Shown here: positions 23,250 to 31,903 of the stretch, piece by piece
Layout of the letters: each line of letters opens with the position of its first letter
Position numbering within the stretch: the stretch's first letter is position 1
DNA from: Sphingopyxis sp.
Lineage (GTDB): Bacteria > Pseudomonadota > Alphaproteobacteria > Sphingomonadales > Sphingomonadaceae
NCBI RefSeq assembly: GCF_019459305.1
Contig: NZ_JAIBES010000126.1
Span: 1 to 33,074, forward strand
Direction of reading: 5' to 3'
Length of the DNA: 33,074 nt
Made by a program: the position numbers and the translations under genes
Notes under the pieces: model-generated
Told to the model about the DNA's origin: nothing
Database searches by the model: none
What the model saw: the letters and a program-made list of their open reading frames with translations, nothing else

Positions 23250-24256
23250 CAAAACTTGTCATCCAGATCCCCTGTCTGAACGAAGCCGACGACCTGCCCG
23301 CGACACTCGCCGCGTTGCCCCGCAAAATTGACGGCATCGCCAGCATCGAAGTTCTGGTCATCGACGACGGTAGCACGGACAATACCGCGCAAGTGGCACT
23401 GATGTGGGGCGTGCATCATGTTGTCCGCCATCGTACCAACCGCGGTCTTGCCGCGGCGTTCCGCTCGGGGATCGATGCGGCTCTCGCTGCAGGCGCCGAC
23501 ATCATCGTCAACACCGATGCCGACGGCCAATATGTTGGCGAAGACATCGCCAAAATCGTCGCGCCGATTCTGGATGGTCGAGCCGATATCGTCGTTGGGG
23601 ATCGCGGTGTCGGGGACAATGCGCATTTTGGCCCGCTCAAACGCCGGTTGCAGGAACTGGGCAGCGCGATGGTTCAGCGTCTCGCCAGTGTGAATATCCC
23701 AGATGCAGTCAGCGGATTTCGAGCGATCAGCCGAGAGGCCGCGCAGAGAATCAATATCACTACGGAATTCAGCTACACGACCGACATGTTGATCCAAGCT
23801 GGCCGTAAGCGACTGGCGATCACAAGCGTACCGATCAGGACCAATGCGGCAACGCGCCCGTCGCGATTGTTCAAGTCGATCCCGCGGTTCATTGTCAATA
23901 CCGGTGTAACAATGGCCCGGGCTTATACGACACATAATCCGCTCCGTGTCTTTGTCGGGATCGGGCTTGTCCTCGTTTTTTCGGGTGCACTGCCGATCCT
24001 TCGGTTTCTGCTCCTGTATGCGCAGGGCAATGGCGATGGACATGTGCAATCGTTGGTAATCGGCGGTGCATTATTGGTGCTAGGTGCAATGGTCGCTATC
24101 TTGGGAGTTCTCGCCGATCTGATTGCTGCCAACCGAAAATTAATCGAAGTCAGCCTAACGCGAATTCGTCAAATTGATGATTGTCTGGCACGCATCGAGC
24201 GGCAGGGAGAGGCCAACGCCAAAGCGACGAAGCTGTCGCAAAAGCGTGTGGCGTGA
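23246..24256 (+). CDS. GT2 glycosyltransferase, polyprenyl-phosphate sugar synthase-like (DPM1-like)
   Basis: The protein is 336 aa. The GT-A domain has VIQIPCLNEADDL, the nucleotide-binding DDG (40-42), the metal-binding DAD (91-93) in VNTDADGQY, and DAVSGFRAISREAAQRIN, matching dolichol/undecaprenyl-phosphate mannose/glucose synthases. Two membrane helices follow at about 228-250 and 265-290, then a short helical tail. It would load a hexose from a nucleotide sugar onto a polyprenyl phosphate at the cytoplasmic face. The GT-C enzyme encoded next is the natural user. The ATG overlaps the leader peptide stop, and its own stop overlaps the next start (GTGA). Confidence 0.92.
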   Translation: MTKLVIQIPCLNEADDLPATLAALPRKIDGIASIEVLVIDDGSTDNTAQVALMWGVHHVVRHRTNRGLAAAFRSGIDAALAAGADIIVNTDADGQYVGEDIAKIVAPILDGRADIVVGDRGVGDNAHFGPLKRRLQELGSAMVQRLASVNIPDAVSGFRAISREAAQRINITTEFSYTTDMLIQAGRKRLAITSVPIRTNAATRPSRLFKSIPRFIVNTGVTMARAYTTHNPLRVFVGIGLVLVFSGALPILRFLLLYAQGNGDGHVQSLVIGGALLVLGAMVAILGVLADLIAANRKLIEVSLTRIRQIDDCLARIERQGEANAKATKLSQKRVA

Positions 24257-25917
24257 GCGGCGCTACTGCATTGTCGCCGATTGAACAGCAGGCACCTTGG
24301 CGCTGGGTGATCGCGTGTTTCGCTGCTGCGTTGGTTCTGCAGCTGGAACTTGTGTTCAATCGGCCCGTCAATTGGGACGAGTTTTTCCACCTCAGCGAAG
24401 CGCATGCATTTCACCAGGGACGTCTGGCTGAAACGCTGCAAGTGCTCTATGCCCGCGCATTTTTTTGGTTGCCGATGCTGCCGGTTGATGCGGTCGATCA
24501 GATTCGGATTGCGCGGCTGTTCATGCTTGGCTTTGAAATGGCCACTCTAGCAGCCATCTATGGTATCGGTCGCCATTTCGCTGGTCGTCTCCCCGCGGCG
24601 CTTGCTACACTGGCTTATTTCACGGGCGGCTATGTTGTCCAGCACGGCTTCTCCTATCGTGCTGATCCGATGGCCGCGGCGTTCCTGATGGGTTCACTTT
24701 GGATGCTGCTGGAAAGCCGGCTCGACGCGAAGGCCATCACTATTACGGCATTGCTAGCGGCATTAGCACTGCTGACCACGATCAAAGTGGTCTTCTATGC
24801 CCCCGCTTTCGCCGCTGTGGCGTGGCTCCGCTGGCGCGAGGCTGAATTACCGAGCGACACGCTGCGTCGCCTTGGGCTGCTGGCGATCGTAACGAGTGTC
24901 TTGAGCGGCCTATTCGTCGGTGCGACCATCTTGAGCCTCCCCGAAATCACCCATTCACCCGCCGCGAGCGCTTCTAAAACCATCACGACCTCGGGTATGA
25001 TGATGTTCAGCGAAGGTATGTTCCCTCGTTGGCCCTATATCTTGGGCGCCATTACGGCTGCTCCGTTTCTCGCGGCCCTGCTCTTGTCCGCGCCCATGGC
25101 GATTTCCCGAGCGAACCTAACCCATAGCAACCGAGTCGTCATTGCGGCTCTGATAGTGCCGCTTGCGAGTATCATCTTTTACCGGAACAGTTTTCCCTAT
25201 TTCTATGTATTTATCCTACCGCCGGTGATGGTTGGCGTGGCCGTCGCGATAGGGCAAATTATTGAGCGCGTTTCTGCCAAACTTCTGATGACCGCCTTTA
25301 TGGCCAATGCCTTGATCATCAGTTTGGCGACGCCGCGCACTGTGCTCCCGGTTCAAAAGGAGGTGCTAACAGCGGTGCATGAAATTTTCCCCGAACCGGT
25401 CGCCTATTTCGACTTTCCAGGTATGATCGTCGATTTCCCCAAGGCAAATTTCTTCATGACGACATGGGGTGTGCGGAAATATTGGGTTGGTCACGAAGAA
25501 AGCTTTGTCGACGTGATGGCACGCGAAACCGTGCCGCTATTGGTACTCAATCAAGAGTTACTCGACCGTAACCAAACAGGAGCGGAACCGGCTTGGGAGC
25601 TTAAAGAAGAGGATGCACGAGCGCTTCGCGACGGTTTTATTCCTCACTGGGGTCCGCTTTGGGTCGCCGGTCGGCGATTCCCCCCTTTTAGCGGCATACA
25701 GGATTTCCTTGTTTATACTCCTGGTATTTATACGATCGAAGGTGCAGCGGCGCGTATCGATCGCAAGCAATATATGCCAGGTGACTTTGTGCAATTGCGA
25801 CGCGGTGTGTATCGCTTTGAGCCCGATACCCCTAACGAAACACGGCTGCGATGGGGCAAAAATCTCAAACGACCGGCGCAACCTTTTAGCGCCAACCCGC
25901 TGTTCAAGGATTTTTAG
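24253..25917 (+). CDS. GT-C family membrane glycosyltransferase (ArnT/PMT/GT39-like)
   Basis: The product is 554 aa with about ten membrane helices. The first periplasmic loop has NRPVNWDEFFHLSEA, with the D42-E43 pair characteristic of GT-C enzymes (ArnT, PMT, GT39/83) that use polyprenyl-phosphate sugars. Further loops include ADPMAAAFLMGSLWMLLESRLDAKA. The last ~150 residues form a soluble, probably periplasmic domain (GVRKYWVGHEESFVDVM to VYRFEPDTPNETRLRWGKNL). It probably transfers the sugar made available by the GT2 product to a periplasmic lipid or glycan. The GTG start at 24253 overlaps the GT2 stop by 4 nt; an upstream TTG is possible but lies inside GT2. A/T-rich codons are noticeable. 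Confidence 0.85.
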   Translation: MSGATALSPIEQQAPWRWVIACFAAALVLQLELVFNRPVNWDEFFHLSEAHAFHQGRLAETLQVLYARAFFWLPMLPVDAVDQIRIARLFMLGFEMATLAAIYGIGRHFAGRLPAALATLAYFTGGYVVQHGFSYRADPMAAAFLMGSLWMLLESRLDAKAITITALLAALALLTTIKVVFYAPAFAAVAWLRWREAELPSDTLRRLGLLAIVTSVLSGLFVGATILSLPEITHSPAASASKTITTSGMMMFSEGMFPRWPYILGAITAAPFLAALLLSAPMAISRANLTHSNRVVIAALIVPLASIIFYRNSFPYFYVFILPPVMVGVAVAIGQIIERVSAKLLMTAFMANALIISLATPRTVLPVQKEVLTAVHEIFPEPVAYFDFPGMIVDFPKANFFMTTWGVRKYWVGHEESFVDVMARETVPLLVLNQELLDRNQTGAEPAWELKEEDARALRDGFIPHWGPLWVAGRRFPPFSGIQDFLVYTPGIYTIEGAAARIDRKQYMPGDFVQLRRGVYRFEPDTPNETRLRWGKNLKRPAQPFSANPLFKDF

Positions 25918-25924
25918 GCTAAGG

Positions 25925-26869
25925 ATGAACGAGATTACAACCCTCGACGTCCCGGTGTCACAGGACAATGCACGGTTCGGTATCGGCGCGACGACGCGCA
26001 AGTGGCTCTATGCTGTGGGCACCGTACTGTTTCTAATCAGCTTGGGGTATGTGGGGGTTTTTGCAGCGCGTAACTGGCCACTAGTCGTGGGGCATATCCA
26101 TGTCGATCCCAGCACTCTTATTTTTGCAACTCTTCTTTATGCGCTCACCCATATCAGTTCGTCGGCGGCGTGGATCGTGGGTCTTCGGCGGATGGGACAG
26201 GAGTTGCCTTTCTGGTCGGCGTTGCGACTCAATCTGGTCGCCCAGATCGGCAAATATCTTCCGGGCAATATTGCTCATTATGTCGCTCGCGCGGGACTCG
26301 CGTCCTCGCTTGGCGTTCGGCTCACGCATAGCGGCATCGCGACGCTTTTGGAAATCTTAGCAACATTGTTTGCGGCGGGGGCGATTGCGATTGTTACACT
26401 GTCGATCGACCCGGCTCCGGTGACGGCGATTAATGCTGCGCTAACCGGCTACGCGGCGCTACCTGCAATTGTCGTTCCGGGAGCGCTACTTGTCATCGGT
26501 GCGATCCTTTTCCGGATGCGGGTGTCGTGGCGTGCTCTGCTGATGGCGTCGGCGTGGCTTATCGTCAGTTTTGTCCTGATTGGACTGTCTTTCCACATGC
26601 TCGTTACGGCGATCGTGCCGGTGACGTTTTCGGTTGCCGCGACCGTGGGGATATTTGCGGTGGCTTGGGCGGCAGGCTATGTCGTTCCCGGTGCACCAGC
26701 TGGTCTCGGCGTGCGCGAAGCAATTCTGGTGGTGTGGCTTGGCCCGCTGGTAGGCGGCGGAGCGGCCGTTGCTTGTGTGATGCTACATCGAATTTTAACC
26801 GCGATTGCCGATGTGGCTGTGGCACTAGTGGGATATTTTTGGTTGCGATGGGAAAAGGGTCGATCATGA
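25925..26869 (+). CDS. LPG-synthase-TM / UPF0104 (YbhN/AglD-like) flippase-like membrane protein
   Basis: The product is 314 aa with about eight hydrophobic segments. The family motifs are GKYLPGNIAHYVARAGLASSLG (109-130) and PGAPAGLGVREAI (255-267), as in the membrane half of lysylphosphatidylglycerol synthase and in UPF0104 proteins. Relatives act as lipid flippases or accompany glycosyltransferases that act on lipid-linked sugars. There is no aminoacyl-transfer domain, so it should not be a lysyl-PG synthase. A role in moving the lipid-linked intermediate across the membrane fits the operon but is inferred. ATG 25925 lies 7 nt after the GT-C stop with AAGG almost touching it. Confidence 0.87.
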   Translation: MNEITTLDVPVSQDNARFGIGATTRKWLYAVGTVLFLISLGYVGVFAARNWPLVVGHIHVDPSTLIFATLLYALTHISSSAAWIVGLRRMGQELPFWSALRLNLVAQIGKYLPGNIAHYVARAGLASSLGVRLTHSGIATLLEILATLFAAGAIAIVTLSIDPAPVTAINAALTGYAALPAIVVPGALLVIGAILFRMRVSWRALLMASAWLIVSFVLIGLSFHMLVTAIVPVTFSVAATVGIFAVAWAAGYVVPGAPAGLGVREAILVVWLGPLVGGGAAVACVMLHRILTAIADVAVALVGYFWLRWEKGRS

Positions 26870-27597
26870 CGACCAATGGCCATGTGATCGCTGACCAACA
26901 TTCGCGAGTGATGAAGGCGCGCAAGATCGAAGCCCTTATCGGCGGCCGTGTTGACAGCCTCGACTTGCTCGACCTCGGCGCTGGTTCGGGTGTTTTGTCT
27001 GATTATTTCCACGCGCGTGGAGCCAAGGTCATTCCTGCCGATCGTGATGACGGCGCCTATCGAGGCGCCCTTGCATTGACCCTTATTGAAGGTGAAATAC
27101 TGCCCTTCGGCGATGCACGTTTTGATGTCGTCATTTTCAACCATGTCATTGAGCATGTCGGTGACATAATGACGCAGCAGACGATATTGGCCGAGATTCG
27201 GCGTATTCTAAAGCCCAAGGGGCTTCTTTATCTTGCGGTACCCAACAAGTGGGCGCTGATTGAGCCGCATTTTCGCCTGCCGCTGCTGGGCGCGATGCCG
27301 CGTAAACTGGCAAATATCGTGGTACGGACGACCGGTAAGGGTTTGAATTATGATTGCTACCCATTGTCGCGCAGCACATTGCTAACAATGCTCCGCCGCG
27401 AGTTCCCTGTCGTCAACGACCGGTCTCAGGACGCTGCGGCTTGGGTGATCGAGCATGAAATGGGTGGAGCTATGCGAGCGGTGCTCAAGTTCGTGCCGCG
27501 CGTTCTGCTGAATTGTTTGCGACCAGCCTATCCTACATTGATCATGCTGTGTCAGTCCGGTGGCGGCAAGGGCGCGAAATACAGCGACGATGACTGA
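26866..27597 (+). CDS. Class I SAM-dependent methyltransferase
   Basis: The protein is 243 aa. Motif I is LLDLGAGSGVLSDYF (DLGAGSG, 36-42), then motif II/III-like LPFGDARFDVVIFNHVIEHVGD and LKPKGLLYLAVPNKW, the Methyltransf_11 pattern. After it come VRTTGKGLNYDCYPLSRSTLLTMLRREF and a hydrophobic C-terminus (ALKFVPRVLLNCLRPAYPTLIMLC) that may touch the membrane. In this operon it probably methylates a sugar or lipid intermediate. Its ATG overlaps the stop of the flippase-like gene (ATGA), and its last 8 nt overlap the next gene. Confidence 0.9.
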   Translation: MTTNGHVIADQHSRVMKARKIEALIGGRVDSLDLLDLGAGSGVLSDYFHARGAKVIPADRDDGAYRGALALTLIEGEILPFGDARFDVVIFNHVIEHVGDIMTQQTILAEIRRILKPKGLLYLAVPNKWALIEPHFRLPLLGAMPRKLANIVVRTTGKGLNYDCYPLSRSTLLTMLRREFPVVNDRSQDAAAWVIEHEMGGAMRAVLKFVPRVLLNCLRPAYPTLIMLCQSGGGKGAKYSDDD

Positions 27598-28717
27598 CAG
27601 GATATTGCTAGTTGCTCCTGTCGCACCATTTCGAGGCGGTATTGCACGGCATAGCGGTGCACTCGCGCGCGCGCTGGCGCGCGTCCCAGACATCGATCTA
27701 TGCGTGGAAAGCTTTGATCGGCTCTATCCGCGCATCCTCTATCCAGGGTTGGATGATCGTGATCCAAATATGGGTACCCTGGCTGGTATTTTGGTCCGTT
27801 ATGATCTCGACACTCTGAACCCGCTAAGTTGGCACCGTGCGGCAAAGCGCATCGCTAGTGCTCGACCGGCGTTGGTTGTGATACCTGCTTGGACATTCTT
27901 CGTCTCGCCCGCGCTCGCAGCAATTGCGCAGGCGCTGCGTCGTCGTGGCATTCCGGTGGCGCAGATTGTCCACAATGTGGTAGATCACGGCGGCGCACGA
28001 TGGAAGCGCTGGATCTCCCGGTGGCAGCTAGAAGCCGCTGACGTCTATATTACACACGGTGAAGCACTCGCGGACCAGCTGCGCCCGGTTGCAGCGGACA
28101 GGCCGGTGCGTATTTGTCCGCATCCGGCTTATGCAGATTATCCCTCGTCCTCAAAGCGATTGCCGCGCGAGTACGCTCTGGAATTGATCTGCTTCGGGCT
28201 CGTCCGACCCTATAAGGGTGTCGACCTTGCGATCGAAGCGCTGGGCCGTCTGCCTAGTCGCGACGTGAGACTGACTGTTGCGGGCGAAGTGTGGGGCGAC
28301 ATCAAGGAACTGCAGCAACTGGCGATCGATCACGGTGTTGCCGATCAGGTCGAGTTCATTCCGCGCTATGTCTCCGACCAAGAGGCCGCCGATCTGTTCG
28401 AGCGCGCAGATGCGGTGGTTGCACCTTATCGATCAGTAACAGGGTCAGGCGTGGCTGCACTGGCCGCCCGGTATCAAAGGCCTGTTATCGCCAGCGATCT
28501 TCCCGGGTTTTCGGAGGTGATCGTGCCGGGGCGGAATGGCTGGCTATTTCCGGCGGGAGATCCCGTTGTGCTCGCCGAAATGATTGCGCGCGACATCACG
28601 CGCGAACGCGCGAAGGAGTTGTCCGACATCATGCCAATCAGCGCGGACGAGACGGGGTGGGATCGTTTTGCGGCGTTGCTGCTCGAGTGTCGAAGACCAG
28701 CAGCGACTCCTGGATAA
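27590..28717 (+). CDS. GT4 glycosyltransferase, lacking the EX7E pair
   Basis: The protein is 375 aa with a GT-B fold. It starts DRILLVAPVAPFRGGIARHSGALARALA, with an AQIVHNVVDHGG segment and ITHGEALADQL. The donor domain has FGLVRPYKGVDLAIEALGRLP, LTVAGEVWGD, VEFIPRYVSDQEAADLFERADAVVAPYRSVTGSGVAALAARYQRPVIASDLPGFSEVI. The usual EX7E is replaced by TGSGVAALA, as in a branch of GT4 enzymes with TxSGV at this point. It is the last gene of the glycan operon, overlaps the methyltransferase by 8 nt, and its stop is 7 nt from that of ptsP on the opposite strand. Confidence 0.9.
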   Translation: MTDRILLVAPVAPFRGGIARHSGALARALARVPDIDLCVESFDRLYPRILYPGLDDRDPNMGTLAGILVRYDLDTLNPLSWHRAAKRIASARPALVVIPAWTFFVSPALAAIAQALRRRGIPVAQIVHNVVDHGGARWKRWISRWQLEAADVYITHGEALADQLRPVAADRPVRICPHPAYADYPSSSKRLPREYALELICFGLVRPYKGVDLAIEALGRLPSRDVRLTVAGEVWGDIKELQQLAIDHGVADQVEFIPRYVSDQEAADLFERADAVVAPYRSVTGSGVAALAARYQRPVIASDLPGFSEVIVPGRNGWLFPAGDPVVLAEMIARDITRERAKELSDIMPISADETGWDRFAALLLECRRPAATPG

Positions 28718-28724
28718 GGTCGTC

Positions 28725-31022
28725 TCAATCCCCCAAATCGACCTGATGCGCTTCGGCCCACGTCTGATACTGTCCGCGCGGGTTCGATGTTGGCTGCGCA
28801 AGGATCGTCGGCATGTCGGCGCGCAGCGCGCCGAGGTCGAGCGAGCGGATCATCGCCTTCACCGGGCCGACCCCCGCCGGGGTGATTGACAGGCGTTCGA
28901 TGCCGACGCCGAGCAGTGCCATGGCCTCGAGCGGCCGTCCCCCCATCTCGCCGCAAACGCCCAGCGCGACCTTGGTTCCCGATACCGTCCGCACGACGCG
29001 CGCCAGATAGCGCATGACGATCGGCGACAGCCAGTCATATCGCTCGGCGAGGCGCGGATGGGCGCGGTCGGCGGCGAACAGGAACTGGGTGAGGTCATTG
29101 GTCCCGACCGACAGGAAATCGAGATGCGGCAGCATCAGATCGAGCGTTTCGAGCAGCCCCGGCACTTCGAGCATCGCACCATAACGGATCGCAACCGGCA
29201 GCTTCTTGTTATGCTTGGCTAGCCAAGCCCGCTGCCCGACGAACAGGTTGCGCGCGGCCTCATATTCCCAAGGCTCGGACACCATCGGGAACATGACGTT
29301 GAGCGTGCGTCCGGCGGCGGCCTCCATGAGTGCGCGCGCCTGAACCTTGAGGAGCCCTTCGCGCTCGAGGGCCAAGCGCAGTGCGCGCCAGCCCATGGCC
29401 GGATTTTCTTCCAGCGCGCTGCCCTCGACATTCATATAGGGCAGCGCCTTGTCACCGCCGATGTCGACGGTGCGAAAGATCACCGGGCGATCGCCTGCGG
29501 CGTCGAGCACGTCGCGATAGAGTCGTTGCTGGCGGTCGCGCGACGGCAATGTCGCCGATACCAGAAATTGAAACTCAGTGCGGAACAGCCCGATACCGCT
29601 TGCGCCGGTCAGGTCGAGCGCAGCGACGTCCTCACGCAAACCCGCGTTGATCATCAGCTCGATCGGCACGCCATCCTTGGTGATCGCGGGCAGGTCGCGC
29701 AGCGAGGCGAGGTTGGCGCGGCGTTTTTGCGAAATTACCAGCTTGGCGTCGAACGCATCCTGCACCGCCTGCGTCGGGCGGACGTGCAGCGCGCCCGCTG
29801 CCGCATCGAGCAGCAGCAAATCGCCTTCGCGGATCGAAGCACGCACGTCGCTGACGCGGCCGATGACGGGAACGCCCATCGCGCGCGCAACGATGATGAC
29901 ATGCGCGGTGAGCGAGCCTTCTTCGAGCACGACGCCCTTGAGGCGGCGGCGGTCATATTCGAGCAGTTCGGCGGGGCCAAGGTTGCGTGCGATCAGGATC
30001 GAATCCTGCCGCAGCCCCATCTGCGCCGCTGTCCCCATCTGCCCCGAAACGATGCGGATCAGGCGGTTCGACAGATCCTCCAGGTCATGCATGCGGTCGC
30101 GCAGCAGCGCGTCGTCGATCTGGCGCATCCGCATCCGGGTGCGTTGCTGAACGCGCTCGATCGCCGCCTCGGCGGTCAGGCCGCTGTCGATCGCTTCATT
30201 GATCCGCCGCGACCAGCCTTCGTCATAGGCGAACATCTTGTAGGTCTGGATGACCTCATCATGTTCACCGCCGACCCCGAAGTCGGCCTGACTTGCCATA
30301 CGGTCGATCTGTTCGCGCATCTTGTCGAACGCGGCATAGACCCGGTGACGCTCGGCCTCGGTATCTTCGGCGACGGTATGTTCGATGGTGATACGCGGCT
30401 GGTGGAAGACCGCGACCCCGGCGCCCATGCCGTCGACCAGTTTCTGCCCGTTCAGCCGCTGCGCCGACTGGTCGGCAGCAGCGGCATCGGTGCGCGCGGC
30501 GGTATCGACCAGGTCGGCGTTGGTGATGAGTTCGGACAAGACCATCGCGACGGTCTGCAACGTCTCTATCTCGATATCGGCGTAGCGGCGCGGGTCAGCA
30601 TGTTGGACGCAGAGGACGCCGACTGCTCGTTCGCGGCGGATGATCGGCACCCCTGCGAAGCTATGAAACAATTCTTCGCCGGTTTCGGGGCGGTACGAAA
30701 AATCGGGGTGCGCCGCGGCCTCGTCGAGGTTGAGTGTTTCGATCTGATCGGCGATCATGCCAACCAGGCCTTCGCCCAGCCCGAGGCGGGTGACGTGCAC
30801 CGCTTCCTGCTTCAGCCCGCGCGTCGCGTAAAGTTCGAGCGCGCCGTCGCGCAGCAGATAGATCGAACAGACCTCGCTATCGAGGCATTCACCGATGATG
30901 CCGACAACCTGATTGAGCTTGCCCTGCGCGTTCGCGCGCGAGGCCATGACCTCGTGCAACCGGGTCAAGATGGTCCGCGCTGACTGGGCGGCCGAGGATG
31001 GCGGAGGCGGAGCGTTGGTCAT
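28725..31022 (-). CDS. ptsP: Phosphoenolpyruvate-protein phosphotransferase PtsP (EI-Ntr)
   Basis: The protein is 765 aa. Domain order is an N-terminal GAF (~25-170: CSIYLLRDGALELYATRG to GVLCVQHADPR), the PEP-utilisers N domain, the phosphohistidine domain with LTAHVIIVARAMGVP (H374), and the PEP-binding TIM barrel with GIGLFRTEFQFL, RTVDIGGDKALPYM, NPAMGWRALR, MFPMVSEPWE, LSVGTNDLTQF and the catalytic CGEMGGRP. GAF plus EI defines EI-Ntr, first enzyme of the nitrogen phosphotransfer relay, which senses glutamine/2-oxoglutarate. NPr and EIIA-Ntr genes are not in the window. AGGGGG precedes the ATG closely. Confidence 0.97.
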   Translation of the reverse strand: MTNAPPPPSSAAQSARTILTRLHEVMASRANAQGKLNQVVGIIGECLDSEVCSIYLLRDGALELYATRGLKQEAVHVTRLGLGEGLVGMIADQIETLNLDEAAAHPDFSYRPETGEELFHSFAGVPIIRRERAVGVLCVQHADPRRYADIEIETLQTVAMVLSELITNADLVDTAARTDAAAADQSAQRLNGQKLVDGMGAGVAVFHQPRITIEHTVAEDTEAERHRVYAAFDKMREQIDRMASQADFGVGGEHDEVIQTYKMFAYDEGWSRRINEAIDSGLTAEAAIERVQQRTRMRMRQIDDALLRDRMHDLEDLSNRLIRIVSGQMGTAAQMGLRQDSILIARNLGPAELLEYDRRRLKGVVLEEGSLTAHVIIVARAMGVPVIGRVSDVRASIREGDLLLLDAAAGALHVRPTQAVQDAFDAKLVISQKRRANLASLRDLPAITKDGVPIELMINAGLREDVAALDLTGASGIGLFRTEFQFLVSATLPSRDRQQRLYRDVLDAAGDRPVIFRTVDIGGDKALPYMNVEGSALEENPAMGWRALRLALEREGLLKVQARALMEAAAGRTLNVMFPMVSEPWEYEAARNLFVGQRAWLAKHNKKLPVAIRYGAMLEVPGLLETLDLMLPHLDFLSVGTNDLTQFLFAADRAHPRLAERYDWLSPIVMRYLARVVRTVSGTKVALGVCGEMGGRPLEAMALLGVGIERLSITPAGVGPVKAMIRSLDLGALRADMPTILAQPTSNPRGQYQTWAEAHQVDLGD

Positions 31023-31112
31023 TCGCCCCCTGCTAACAGATGGATGCGCCGAGCGCCATGACCCCCGCGCGCCATCATGGGTAAACTATTCTTGGCGGTC
31101 GCCAAGCCGACG

Positions 31113-31871
31113 TCAGTTGGTCCCGACCGGCGCGGCCGGCTCCTGCGCTGCACCCGGCGGCGTGGCGGTCGTCGTTGTCGGAGCGAAGGGCGTAACCGGT
31201 GGTGCGGGGGCGGTCATGATCGCCGGCGGCGGCGCATATTTGGCGTCCCATGCGACGACATCATACTGATACCGGGCGTAGGCCTCGTAAAAATCATGGA
31301 AAGGCTCGTCAAGCCGCGCCAGATGTGCGGGCGCCTGTTCGATCACCTGCGCGGCCGGCGTCGACGAGACCAGCTGAGCGATTTCGTTGGCACGGGTGCA
31401 AAAGGCACGCTGCGCGGGAGGTTGCGCGAAATAGTTGAACAGCTGGGTCGACAGCTTGTCGCGCGCGGCGGTGCCGTTGGTCTTATTTTCCTTGCCTAGC
31501 TGGGTGATAACGTTCTTCTCGGTCGAGCGGATGACCTTGCCATGCGCCTTAATGATGTTGTTGTACGCCGACACCAGCGTCGTTTCTTCGAGACCACGGC
31601 AACCGATGGCGGCGACGTTCAAGCCGATCTTGAGCTGCCAGAAAGCGCGGTCGCCAGTGACATTGCTGTTCGCGGTGACGAACCGCCCGTCGATCCCTCG
31701 CCCTGGCAGGATTTGGGTGACGGCGGCATTGCCCGGCGGCAGCGGCCGCGGGGGTACCACGATCACCACCGGTGGAGGCGGGGGCGGCGGAGGCGGGGGC
31801 GGCGGCGCTTTGGTACAAGCGGCGACGCTAGCCAGTAAGCCGGCCACTATGATCTTGCGCGACAAATTCAT
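31113..31871 (-). CDS. Polyproline lipoprotein of unknown function
   Basis: The product is 252 aa. A signal peptide ends in a lipobox (VAAC, Cys19), followed by AKAP-like spacing and a run of 12 prolines, then VVIVVPPRPLPPG, a tether that could span peptidoglycan. A helical domain (~60-210) has GRFVTANSNVTGDRAFWQLKIGLNVAAIGCRG, and the tail is Ala/Pro/Thr-rich. I do not recognise the family. The proline run is coded by two copies of a 15-nt unit plus two more codons, and its synthesis should depend on EF-P. GGGGAGAA lies 6 nt before ATG 31871; the ATG 36 nt further out would break the signal peptide. It lies 32 nt after the nitronate-monooxygenase-like gene. Confidence 0.8.
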   Translation of the reverse strand: MNLSRKIIVAGLLASVAACTKAPPPPPPPPPPPPVVIVVPPRPLPPGNAAVTQILPGRGIDGRFVTANSNVTGDRAFWQLKIGLNVAAIGCRGLEETTLVSAYNNIIKAHGKVIRSTEKNVITQLGKENKTNGTAARDKLSTQLFNYFAQPPAQRAFCTRANEIAQLVSSTPAAQVIEQAPAHLARLDEPFHDFYEAYARYQYDVVAWDAKYAPPPAIMTAPAPPVTPFAPTTTTATPPGAAQEPAAPVGTN

Positions 31872-31903
31872 GATCTTCTCCCCAGCCGCATTATCATGCG
31901 GCA

